Part shown: positions 52,001 to 57,747 of the stretch, in pieces
How the letters are laid out: the number at the start of each line of letters is the position of its first letter
How positions within the stretch are numbered: position 1 is the first letter of the stretch
Assembly: GCF_012273515.2 (NCBI RefSeq)
Contig: NZ_CP050975.2
Coordinates: 6,076,001-6,140,000, forward strand
Source: Streptomyces sp. RPA4-2
Lineage (GTDB): Bacteria > Actinomycetota > Actinomycetes > Streptomycetales > Streptomycetaceae
DNA length: 64,000 bases
Direction of reading: 5' to 3'
Made by a program: the position numbers and the translations under genes
Notes under the pieces: model-generated
Database searches by the model: none
What the model was told of the DNA's origin: nothing
What the model saw: only the letters and a program-made list of their open reading frames with translations

Positions 52001-52321
52001 AGAGAAGTTAGCGACGTAGTCACGTAGGAGAGGGCCTACGTCCTGAGGGGAGGAGTCGATGCGGTCTAGAGATAGCGGGCTGATGTTGAAGAAGGGCTGG
52101 CCGGCGATCTCCATGAGGAGACGCTCGTTGCCACCGCTTGCAGAGTCCTGACTCGTAGCTTCGAGTACGGCTTGTTTGGTTGGGGCAAGGAGGCAGTCCA
52201 ACCGACGTAGGACCGTGAACGGCAGGATGATCCTTCCGTACTCGGAAGACTTGAAGTCGCCACGTAGCAGATCCGATACGGACCAGATGAGTCCTGCCAG
52301 CTGCGAGTTCTCGTTGGCCAT
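49067..52321 (-). CDS. N-6 adenine DNA methylase with C-terminal HEPN-like RNase domain
   Basis: 1084 aa. Residues 1-470 resemble type I HsdM: helical N-terminus (AGLIWSVSDLLRGDFKSSEY), SAM motif I LDPVCGTGG (about 207-215), and motif IV NPPL (about 284-287), where NPPF/Y is usual. No hsdS or hsdR is adjacent. The C-terminus (about 830-985) is a helical bundle with FRNNSHHAHG, an R-x(4-6)-H motif typical of HEPN ribonucleases (R at about 940). A zinc-like SICRKCRTQELFLLN element follows, as in other HEPN-linked proteins. A lone methylase fused to a toxin-type RNase suggests self-contained phage defence. ATG 52321 has AGGGGGA seven bases upstream. Its codons are AT-richer than its neighbours, a sign of transfer. 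Confidence 0.8.
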   Translation of the reverse strand: MANENSQLAGLIWSVSDLLRGDFKSSEYGRIILPFTVLRRLDCLLAPTKQAVLEATSQDSASGGNERLLMEIAGQPFFNISPLSLDRIDSSPQDVGPLLRDYVANFSGNAKEVIQRFDFDQLIRRLDSAKLLRPVLNKFVSVDMGSTVSNRHMGLVFEELVRRFEGQTPEVSGEHFTPREVVRLMVNLAIAPDTRLLTSPGLTRSVLDPVCGTGGLLAEAAEYIGEISPYAHVSLYGQEINPESWAICRSNMMLRGADANNITFGNTLSEDRHKGQQFDYLLANPPLGVDWKRVAESVREEHAHMGSAGRFGAGLPRINDGSLLFLQHMLAKMKPADSNKDSGSRVAIIFNASPMHTGAAGSGESQIRKWIIENDWLEAIVALPDQLLHNTGISTYLWVLSNRKSSDRQGKVVLLNARDHWQKMRTSVGSKRKYFGPDQINEITQLYAQALTLAPDHPQRDKVRVLRSDELGYRRIIIEHPLRLRYELSEESLTQLAASRVLQKTSSPDALLTSLRPLIRSKWPTKAQALSALRQAATENGLTWPAGLAFEKAVRIAIGVRDDQGEVLKVRGIVERDQELREAVNLPLHEDPDDYLKREVHPRAPDAWIAEESTKVGYEISPTLFFVAELDGPYEPLHQFARLETARVSLPHDEDDTDSATDRPKHLRAQDLHHANSALELPEAPKEGPALTPCTGGDLVGRPGNWRLLPAGFGEAVTTMFVLRPLQGDGRGLCEWLNSRKETSEFPNPRELLNMPVPVGLVADEEVDGLLEDVQEGRRALRAATSNILPNVFTGNEVDIQGVRKEIRLAAYEARLIGELVRPLDDPVWRAEWSYPYHVAALARRYRISTHPAERKDGLLKLGEGIARVLGLLSLSEIIAQNGFTNSLRKQFRTGATFGTWLWFIDKLLEDTGTPHLRELAALREIDGARSLLEDVKDFRNNSHHAHGVRATHELNEDVEKLEPNIVSAISAASWLSGMHWDWVERCEYLDESSYKLVGLRLRGSHPSWEPFERSSTYPLKPDRIYVNNTPADTPVDLWPLAAVSICRKCRTQELFLLNQIRDGVMTLRSLEEHSMEISYNGPD

Positions 52322-52454
52322 GAAGCGTCCCCCTGCTGTCCCGGCATCGTGGCTCAAGGATCATCCCACTTTGGGTGGGGCGCTTGTTGGCAAAATGTGG
52401 AACACCCTCGCCCCCGTCAGAGCTCGTCCCCATTGAGAGGTCGGCTTCGCCGAT

Positions 52455-52485
52455 GGGCTGCAACACCCATGGGGTGTTGCAGCCC
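52455..52485. terminator. Perfect hairpin upstream of the AICE regulator
   Basis: GGGCTGCAACACC pairs with GGTGTTGCAGCCC, 13-bp perfect arms around a 5-base loop. A decayed version occurs at the relict copy near 25040-25063. It may end transcription ahead of the GntR operon or act as a regulator site. Confidence 0.7.
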
Positions 52486-52490
52486 TGTGA

Positions 52491-52577
52491 CCGGACAGCC
52501 CGGACAGCAGTACTCCGAGCTGTCCGGCGCGTTAGTGCAGGTGAGAGCTATAACCGGACAGCCGGACAGTCGGGACA
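52491..52577. promoter_or_regulatory. Double operator of the AICE GntR regulator
   Basis: CCGGACAGCCCGG (52491-52503) and CCGGACAGCCGGACAG (52554 onward) start 63 bp apart, just upstream of the GntR gene. A CTGTCCGG half-site in the opposite direction lies between. The same pair, with the same 63-bp spacing, exists in the relict at 25072 and 25135, so the spacing is probably functional. The likely ligand is the adjacent two-HTH GntR protein. Confidence 0.75.
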
Positions 52578-52636
52578 CCACCAGCCAGGGTGCCCGTGGG
52601 AAGCTTGAACGCGACGGTCGTCCGAAGGAGGAATGC

Positions 52637-53074
52637 GTGCCGAGCCCCAGCCCTCGCGGGACGTATCAGGTGATCTCTCAGGCGTTGCGCGAACGGATCG
52701 CCGCTGGAGCCTACGTGGACGGGTTGCCGTCGGAGGCCGAGATCGGGCGCGAGTTCGAGGTGGCTCGTACGACGGTTCGGCGGGCGCTGCATGCCCTTGA
52801 AGAATCGGGGGACATCAAGACCGTTGCCGGCGTTGGCCGCATTGTCGCCGGGGCAGCTGGAAACGCACCATACGAACGGATCATGGCCGACCTGTTGGAG
52901 CAGATCCGGAGCGGCGATCTGCCTGCTGGAACGCGACTTCCGAGTGAAGCCATTCTCGTCGAGAGGTACGGGGTGTCTCGTGGCACGGTTCGCCGAGCCG
53001 TGCGTGAGCTGGAGACCGCTGGTCACGTCGAGGCGAGGCACGGAGTTGGTCGGTTCGTCAGCTCTCCTTCCTGA
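52637..53074 (+). CDS. GntR-type regulator with two tandem winged helices
   Basis: 145 aa made almost entirely of two GntR DNA-binding domains: YQVISQALRERIAAGAYVDG, LPSEAEIGREFEVARTTVRRALHALE, and YERIMADLLEQIRSGDLPAG, LPSEAILVERYGVSRGTVRRAVRELE. No effector-binding domain is present. A normal GntR has one wHTH plus a large sensor. AICE regulators such as KorSA of pSAM2 are GntR-like; this is a positional counterpart, not proven orthologue. GTG 52637 follows GGAGG. It lies at the head of the element's regulatory genes. Confidence 0.88.
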   Translation: MPSPSPRGTYQVISQALRERIAAGAYVDGLPSEAEIGREFEVARTTVRRALHALEESGDIKTVAGVGRIVAGAAGNAPYERIMADLLEQIRSGDLPAGTRLPSEAILVERYGVSRGTVRRAVRELETAGHVEARHGVGRFVSSPS

Positions 53075-53103
53075 ACTCCCGATTGCCTTGGAGGCAGTAG
53101 AAG

Positions 53104-53664
53104 ATGCACCTGGCCAAGTGGGCCCACGACCTCGCTGAGTCGATGTTGGCCGACAGTTTGCCGCGACGGTGGGCCCACTCCAAGAGGGTTCACTCTCAAG
53201 CACTGGCCCTCGCGCCCACGTTGGGCGGGGACGCCGAGCTGCTGGCCGCTGCTGCCATCGTGCACGACATCGGATATGCCAGGGACGCTGTGGATACCGG
53301 ACAGCACATGATCGACGGGGCCCGGTATTTGCGCGACGTTGTAGGGGCTGACCCGCGGCTGTGCAGCGTCGTGGCCTTCCACACGTCGTCTTCGTGGGAG
53401 GCATCCGAACTCGGGCTCGATGATGCGCTCACCGAGTTCGGGCCCGCCGAAGCGGAGTTGGTGGACGCGATCACCTATTGTGACCTGACCAGCACTCCGA
53501 CTGGGGACCTTGTGGACCCTGCCGAGCGGCTGTCCGAAGTTCTGGAGCGGTACGGTCCCGAACACGTCGTCTTCCGGGCAGTGTCCGAGGCCCGACCCGA
53601 ACTCATGGCCAGGGTGGCCCGGGTGCGGCGCCGAGCCGAGGCGGTAGAGGCGAAGCTCAACTGA
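53104..53664 (+). CDS. HD-domain metal-dependent phosphohydrolase
   Basis: 186 aa with the HD motif set: H in RRWAHSKRV, HD in AAIVHDIGYA, H in VVAFHT, D in DAITYCDLT. These proteins hydrolyse phosphate esters or nucleotides. GGAGG precedes the ATG. It is 30 bp downstream of the GntR gene and probably co-transcribed. Its stop overlaps tail-to-tail with the Nudix stop by 8 bp. In AICEs an HD protein is commonly found here; its substrate is unknown. Confidence 0.87.
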   Translation: MHLAKWAHDLAESMLADSLPRRWAHSKRVHSQALALAPTLGGDAELLAAAAIVHDIGYARDAVDTGQHMIDGARYLRDVVGADPRLCSVVAFHTSSSWEASELGLDDALTEFGPAEAELVDAITYCDLTSTPTGDLVDPAERLSEVLERYGPEHVVFRAVSEARPELMARVARVRRRAEAVEAKLN

Positions 53665-54130
53665 TCAACGGGACTTCGGCGTTGCGGAACCCCTCTTCGA
53701 GGCGTCGGCGTGTCGTTGGCGAGATGTCGAGAGAGTCCAGTTCTGCTCGCCGGACCCACTGCACTGCGAATGACTCCGAACTCACCTTGATCTCACCGCC
53801 GATCGGCCTGGCTCGGAAACAGAGCGAGAACTCCTGGCGCACCTCTCCGTCTGCGAAGGCGATGACGTGTCGGGGGTCGGTGAAGATGCCGACCAGGCCG
53901 ACCACTTCGACGTGAATCCCTGTCTCCTCCAGGACCTCCCGGACGACAGTCCCGGCGATGTTCTCCCCGACTTCTTGAGCGCCTCCGGGCATGCCCCAGC
54001 ACCCGTTGTCCGAACGTTGCTCCAGGAGTACGTCACCCGCGTCGTTCACGACAAAGGCGGTTACTGCGGGCACAATGCTGTTGGCCTTTGGTGCGGCAGG
54101 ATCGTTGAAGTAGTCGGTACGGCGACTCAT
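53657..54130 (-). CDS. Nudix hydrolase, Pif-like immunity protein
   Basis: 157 aa. The Nudix box is complete: GGAQEVGENIAGTVVREVLE then ETGI, matching Gx5Ex7REUxEExGU. It cleaves nucleoside diphosphate-linked compounds. In pSAM2 the immunity protein Pif, which blocks redundant transfer, carries a Nudix domain; position and family make this a plausible counterpart. ATG 54130 overlaps the stop of the upstream XRE gene (ATGA), so the two are coupled. The start is taken there because the longer frame upstream is antisense-like to the XRE gene. Confidence 0.87.
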   Translation of the reverse strand: MSRRTDYFNDPAAPKANSIVPAVTAFVVNDAGDVLLEQRSDNGCWGMPGGAQEVGENIAGTVVREVLEETGIHVEVVGLVGIFTDPRHVIAFADGEVRQEFSLCFRARPIGGEIKVSSESFAVQWVRRAELDSLDISPTTRRRLEEGFRNAEVPLIS

Positions 54131-54873
54131 GAGGACCCTTCGATGGGGACGGCTTCGGACCACACCTTCTCGAAGCTCTGCTGGTACGTCGAGACCAGCT
54201 CGGCGCCGGCGACGCGGCGGAGGTGGAGCACCGGGGCCATCGGGGCGCTCACCCCGTAGACCTGCGTGTTGACCAGCCACTCGTCGTCGGAGCGGTAGAG
54301 GGAGTTGTGAAGGGTCGACCTGTGCTTCCGGAACTCGATGCCCGGGACCGAGTACAGAGGGCGGTAGAGCTTCATGACCTCGCGCACCTTGTAGGCGACG
54401 CCTTCGCCGATCTCCTCCTCTTCGCCCCGCCGCTGGATTTCCGGACTGCTGGGGTCGCCCAACAGGATCCGGGCCCGTACGCCGGACGACGCCTTCAGCT
54501 TTAGCAGCTGGGGCCAACGCGGGTTCTCCGCGAGGAAGACCCCCGCGTGGACGAGTACGCCTATCTCGCGCTCGGCGCGGCCGAAGAGCTGGAGCCAGAG
54601 ATCCGAAGGAACGTAGGAGCGATGCGGGTACACCTTCAGGACCTCGGCGTCGGCAGCATCCTGACGCTGGCCGTCGGGAAGGCCGTTCGGCCAGAGATAT
54701 GCCTCGTCTTCGCGTACGAACGCGGCGACGGCAAGGCGGTGGCGCCGGTAGGGCGCACGGTCCTGAGTTATCCAGCGCTCGACGGTCTTCGGGTCCACTC
54801 CGATGTGGGTTGCCATGGCGTCGACCGTGATGCCGTTCGTCAACATCGCCGATCGTAAGCGTTCGTTCGCCAT
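54127..54873 (-). CDS. XRE-like regulator with DUF5919/PLD-like C-terminus
   Basis: 248 aa. An HTH at residues 5-40 (MLTNGITVDAMATHIGVDPK, TVERWITQDRAPY) has the lambda-repressor/XRE shape. The C-terminal 140 residues (GVFLAENPRWPQLLKLKASS, ARILLGDPSSPEI, FRKHRSTLHNSLYRSDDEWL) resemble the PLD-like DUF5919 domain seen in actinomycete element regulators. The paired catalytic HKD of active PLDs is not obvious. It is divergent from the element's transfer operon, with GGGACGT-type repeats in between, and overlaps the Nudix gene. Likely controls the operon at 55.2 kb. Confidence 0.83.
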   Translation of the reverse strand: MANERLRSAMLTNGITVDAMATHIGVDPKTVERWITQDRAPYRRHRLAVAAFVREDEAYLWPNGLPDGQRQDAADAEVLKVYPHRSYVPSDLWLQLFGRAEREIGVLVHAGVFLAENPRWPQLLKLKASSGVRARILLGDPSSPEIQRRGEEEEIGEGVAYKVREVMKLYRPLYSVPGIEFRKHRSTLHNSLYRSDDEWLVNTQVYGVSAPMAPVLHLRRVAGAELVSTYQQSFEKVWSEAVPIEGSS

Positions 54874-54883
54874 CCCAACTCCC

Positions 54884-54965
54884 GGGGACGTCTGGGGACG
54901 TGCATGACTCAGTGAACGTTAACGAGGACGTCCCAAGTCGTCCAGGGACGTGGTGACTTCGTCCC
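54884..54965. promoter_or_regulatory. Four phased GRGGACGT octamers (candidate XRE operator)
   Basis: GGGGACGT at 54884, GGGGACGT at 54894, GAGGACGT at 54924 and AGGGACGT at 54944 all start at multiples of 10 bp from each other, that is on one DNA face. They begin 11 bp upstream of the XRE start codon. A partial reverse copy (GTCCC) follows at 54961. Likely an autoregulatory and divergent-operon operator. Confidence 0.7.
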
Positions 54966-55127
54966 ACCAATGAGCGGCAATCTGATGTCACGTCGCAGGG
55001 CAACCCGAAAGCCCCGAAGGACTTGACAGCCGCAATCGAGCGCGCCACTGTGAGATACACGTTCAAGCATGTATCGCATCGCTGAATGGGGCAGCCACGG
55101 CTGTCTCGACCTGCACAAACACGCCCT

Positions 55128-55182
55128 GCGGCGGGACTCCCCAGCAAGGCCGTCCGCCGTCGGGTTCTCCCTGCTCCTTCGA
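55128..55182 (+). promoter_or_regulatory. AICE leader element, copy A
   Basis: CTGCGGCGGGACTCCCCAGC, then AAGG, a pairing CCGCCG and GGTTCTCCCTGC form a hairpin plus pyrimidine block. The same about 55-bp element lies upstream of the primase gene at 62622-62676. Positioned 15-70 bp before the start of the small transfer gene. Could be a regulatory RNA leader, attenuator or protein-binding site. Confidence 0.65.
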
Positions 55183-55196
55183 TTCAGGAGAGATCT

Positions 55197-55502
55197 GTGA
55201 GTAGTTCGAGGTTGCGCACGTTCGTAGCGGGCCATGAGGCCCTGACCACGGACGACTTTGTGGAACTGGCGCTCGGCACCCCGGTTGAGTTGTGGCTCGG
55301 GGTGGAGGGCGAGACGGACGAAGAGCGCGCGGCCCGCGAGGACGCGGCGCGCGACATCCTCGCCGACAACCCGCACCTGCCCGACGACGTGAGCCGGATC
55401 GCCGCGGAGGCGATCGAGGTGTACGCGCCGGAGCTGTTCAACATCGTTCCGCTGGCCCGTCCCGCCGGCCCTCGCTCGGTGCGCAAGGGGGCGGCGGCAT
55501 GA
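55197..55502 (+). CDS. Small AICE protein of unknown function
   Basis: 101 aa from GTG 55197, which has AGGAG six bases upstream. SSSRLRTFVAGHEALTTDDF, VELALGTPVELWLGVEGE and TDEERAAREDAARDILADN give an acidic, soluble, helical protein. It starts the transfer operon; its stop overlaps the next start (ATGA). Counterparts appear at this place in related AICEs but have no known role. Confidence 0.8.
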   Translation: MSSSRLRTFVAGHEALTTDDFVELALGTPVELWLGVEGETDEERAAREDAARDILADNPHLPDDVSRIAAEAIEVYAPELFNIVPLARPAGPRSVRKGAAA

Positions 55503-55645
55503 GCGAGGACCCGACCTTCCAGGACCGCATGTTCCTGGAGAGCGAGGCCGTCTATCAGCGCATTCTCGACGGCCAGGTGACGGACGTGGAAGCCGAACTG
55601 ATGGAGGCCCAGCTCCGGGCCTCGCAGGGCGGTGAGAGCGCATGA
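55499..55645 (+). CDS. Tiny AICE protein
   Basis: 48 aa: MSEDPTFQDRMFLESEAVYQ, RILDGQVTDVEAELMEAQLR, ending QGGESA. Acidic, helical. ATG overlaps the previous stop and its stop overlaps the DUF2637 start, so it is a genuine member of the overlapping gene train. Function unknown. Confidence 0.75.
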   Translation: MSEDPTFQDRMFLESEAVYQRILDGQVTDVEAELMEAQLRASQGGESA

Positions 55646-56634
55646 CGACCACGACGCACACGAGCGAGCGGCCGACGGTCCCGCCGCTGACGACCCCGGA
55701 ACTGTGGCTGTTGGGTGCAGTCGCCGTGCTCGCGGCCGGCGTGGGCGGGCTGGGCCTGGCCTCTTCCTTCGAGGCCGTGTCCACGGCCGGGGCCCGCTGG
55801 GGCTTCGCCTCCCCGTGGATGCTGCCCGTGGGTATCGACACGGCGATCCCGGTGTTCACTGCAGCGTTCCTGCTGCTGATCCGTACGGACATGCCGTTGG
55901 GCTGGGTGCGGTTCGTGCCGTGGGCGCTGACCGGGGTGACGTGCTGGCTGAACGTCGCGGCCGGGCACTCGCTGTCCGCGAAGCTCGCGCACGGCACGAT
56001 GCCGCTGCTGTGGGTGGTCCTGTCCGAAGTCGCCGCGCACGTGTACGCCTCCCGGATCGGCGCCGTCACCGGTCGGCGGATGGAGAAGATCCGCCGCTCG
56101 CGCTGGCTGCTCGCCCCGCTGTCCACGTTGGCCCTGTGGCGCCGCATGACCCTGTGGGAGGTCACCTCCTACACGGATGCGCTGGGGCGCGAGCGGGAGC
56201 GGCAGTTGGCCCGCGCGCAGCTGCGGCAGCAGCACGGCCGCCGCTGGCGCTCCAAGACACCCCGCCCCGAGCGGGTGCTGTTGAAGCTCGGGGAGCTGGC
56301 CCCGGCCAGCGAAGACATCCCGCCCGTCCCGCCCCAGGACCCGAAGCCGCCCAAGCAGGACACCCCGAAGCAGCCGCGCAAGCGCACCACCAAGGCCAAG
56401 GCCACCAAGGCGCCGCGGACCCCTGCGGAGCTGCTCGCCGAGGCGCGGACGGCCACGGCGGAGTGGGCGGATGACGCGATCAACGCTGAGGCGATCCGGA
56501 CCACGCTGCACTGTTCGGCAGCGAACTCTCGCGTGCTGCGGGACTTGCTGCTCAGCGAGCGGGCCGACGGCCGACGTCTGCACCCCATCAACGACACCGA
56601 TGGCGGCGAGAGCGGCGAGGGGGCGGCGGCATGA
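55642..56634 (+). CDS. DUF2637 membrane protein (Spd-like spreading protein)
   Basis: 330 aa. Four membrane helices in the first 150 residues (LWLLGAVAVLAAGVGGLGLA, SPWMLPVGIDTAIPVFTAAF, FVPWALTGVTCWLNVAAGHS, MPLLWVVLSEVAAHVYA) match DUF2637, a family tied to plasmid spread in Streptomyces mycelium. The C-terminus is a basic, Lys/Pro-rich tail (QPRKRTTKAKATKAPRTPAE) plus a helical segment like a wHTH (INAEAIRTTLHCSAANSRVL). It overlaps neighbours on both sides by 4 bp. It probably works with TraB in intra-mycelial DNA spreading. Confidence 0.88.
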   Translation: MTTTTHTSERPTVPPLTTPELWLLGAVAVLAAGVGGLGLASSFEAVSTAGARWGFASPWMLPVGIDTAIPVFTAAFLLLIRTDMPLGWVRFVPWALTGVTCWLNVAAGHSLSAKLAHGTMPLLWVVLSEVAAHVYASRIGAVTGRRMEKIRRSRWLLAPLSTLALWRRMTLWEVTSYTDALGRERERQLARAQLRQQHGRRWRSKTPRPERVLLKLGELAPASEDIPPVPPQDPKPPKQDTPKQPRKRTTKAKATKAPRTPAELLAEARTATAEWADDAINAEAIRTTLHCSAANSRVLRDLLLSERADGRRLHPINDTDGGESGEGAAA

Positions 56635-57281
56635 ACACCCCGGTCACCGTCCTGCTCTCCGCACTGCCGCCGGCTGCTGGTTGGGCTGTCCACGCGTGGC
56701 GGCTGCGGGCCCGTCTCAACACGGCGCGGCGTGACCCGTTGACCGGCTTACGGGCCCGTGACGGCTTCACCCGCCGCGCCACCGTCTTGCTCAAGGACCC
56801 TCGCGCGGTGGTGGTACTGGCCGACGTGGACCGCTTCAAGCAGATCAACGACACGTTCGGGCATGCGGCCGGGGACGCGCTGTTGAAGGCGACCGCCGAC
56901 CGCCTCACCCACTACGTTCAGGGCTCCGGGGTGGCCGGGCGGCTCGGGGGCGACGAGTTCGCTGCCGTCGTCATCGACGATCACGGCACCGCGGGCGACC
57001 TGCTCGCCGTCCTTCACGGCGTCCTCGGCCGCCCGGTCGACGGCCAGGACCCGGCGATGCGGACCACCGTCTCGCTCGGCTGGGTGCGGGCCGCGGACTT
57101 CCCCGACGACGACCTGTCCGGGCTGTTGCGGCGCGCGGATGAGGCGATGTACGCGGCCAAGCAGGCTCGCGCCGGACTGCGCCGTGCGGGACTGGGGCGG
57201 CTGTTCGCCACGGTCACCGGTCGGCGTGCCGGCCGCACCGGTGCCCGTACCGGCGCGCCGGTTGTGGGGGTGGCGGCCTGA
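56631..57281 (+). CDS. GGDEF-domain protein on the AICE (putative diguanylate cyclase)
   Basis: 216 aa. One N-terminal membrane helix (TVLLSALPPAAGWAVHAW), then a complete GGDEF domain: RRDPLTGLRARDGFTRRATV, DVDRFKQINDTFGHAAGDAL and RLGGDEFAAVV. Metal- and GTP-binding residues are intact, so c-di-GMP synthesis is likely. The product-inhibition RxxD site is absent. c-di-GMP controls Streptomyces development through BldD, so a mobile copy could alter host differentiation during transfer. It overlaps DUF2637 (ATGA) and touches the next gene. Confidence 0.88.
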   Translation: MNTPVTVLLSALPPAAGWAVHAWRLRARLNTARRDPLTGLRARDGFTRRATVLLKDPRAVVVLADVDRFKQINDTFGHAAGDALLKATADRLTHYVQGSGVAGRLGGDEFAAVVIDDHGTAGDLLAVLHGVLGRPVDGQDPAMRTTVSLGWVRAADFPDDDLSGLLRRADEAMYAAKQARAGLRRAGLGRLFATVTGRRAGRTGARTGAPVVGVAA

Positions 57282-57667
57282 TGTCCACGGCGTTCAGCAA
57301 GTGCTACGACCCCAGCGGCACCCGGTTCGGGGTCCCCACCTTCCCGTGGCGCTTCGCCCCCGACGGCTACGCCACCCGCCGTCAGCTCCGGGACCGCGGA
57401 CTGCGGCCGGGCGGACAGCCGATCGCTGCGCAGGTGATACGCCGCCACCGGGGCCGGAAGTCCGGGGTGCAGGTCGCCTACCTCTACCGCGTCGACCGCG
57501 CCCGCCCGGTGCGGCCGATGACCTCCCGCAAGTGGGGAGCGCTCGCTCTTGCGATGCTCGCCCGCCGCACCTGCCCGCAGTGCCAGTCGGACGCCGGATA
57601 CGTCATCCCGACCTCGCTCGGAACGTGCGTGTCCTGTGCCTACCCCGAGGAACAGCGCGCGGCATGA
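57281..57667 (+). CDS. RRQRL-type zinc-binding protein
   Basis: 128 aa. Begins with a conserved block (FGVPTFPWRFAPDGYATRRQ, LRDRGLRPGGQPI) and ends with a four-Cys zinc site: CPQCQ and CVSCAYP. This matches the RRQRL motif zinc-binding proteins found beside AICE and plasmid transfer genes. Function unknown; likely DNA- or protein-binding. Start overlaps the previous stop (TGATG). Confidence 0.85.
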   Translation: MSTAFSKCYDPSGTRFGVPTFPWRFAPDGYATRRQLRDRGLRPGGQPIAAQVIRRHRGRKSGVQVAYLYRVDRARPVRPMTSRKWGALALAMLARRTCPQCQSDAGYVIPTSLGTCVSCAYPEEQRAA

Positions 57668-57674
57668 CCCACGC

Positions 57675-57732
57675 GGCGGGCCCGACCGCCCACCTCCTAC
57701 AGCGACGGCCGGGCCCGCCCTTTCCCTCCCGA
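57675..57732 (+). promoter_or_regulatory. Hairpin leader before traB
   Basis: GGCGGGCCCG pairs with CGGGCCCGCC across a 30-base loop, followed by TTTCCCTCCCGAGAGAAGGA and the traB start. The layout (GC hairpin, then pyrimidine block, then ribosome site) echoes the two leader copies at 55.13 and 62.62 kb, though the sequence differs. Confidence 0.5.
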
Positions 57733-57747
57733 GAGAAGGAACTGTCA

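Noticed and set aside
49067..52321. Ordinary type I restriction-modification locus
   Set aside because: No HsdS or HsdR gene is adjacent on either side, and the protein is twice the usual HsdM length.
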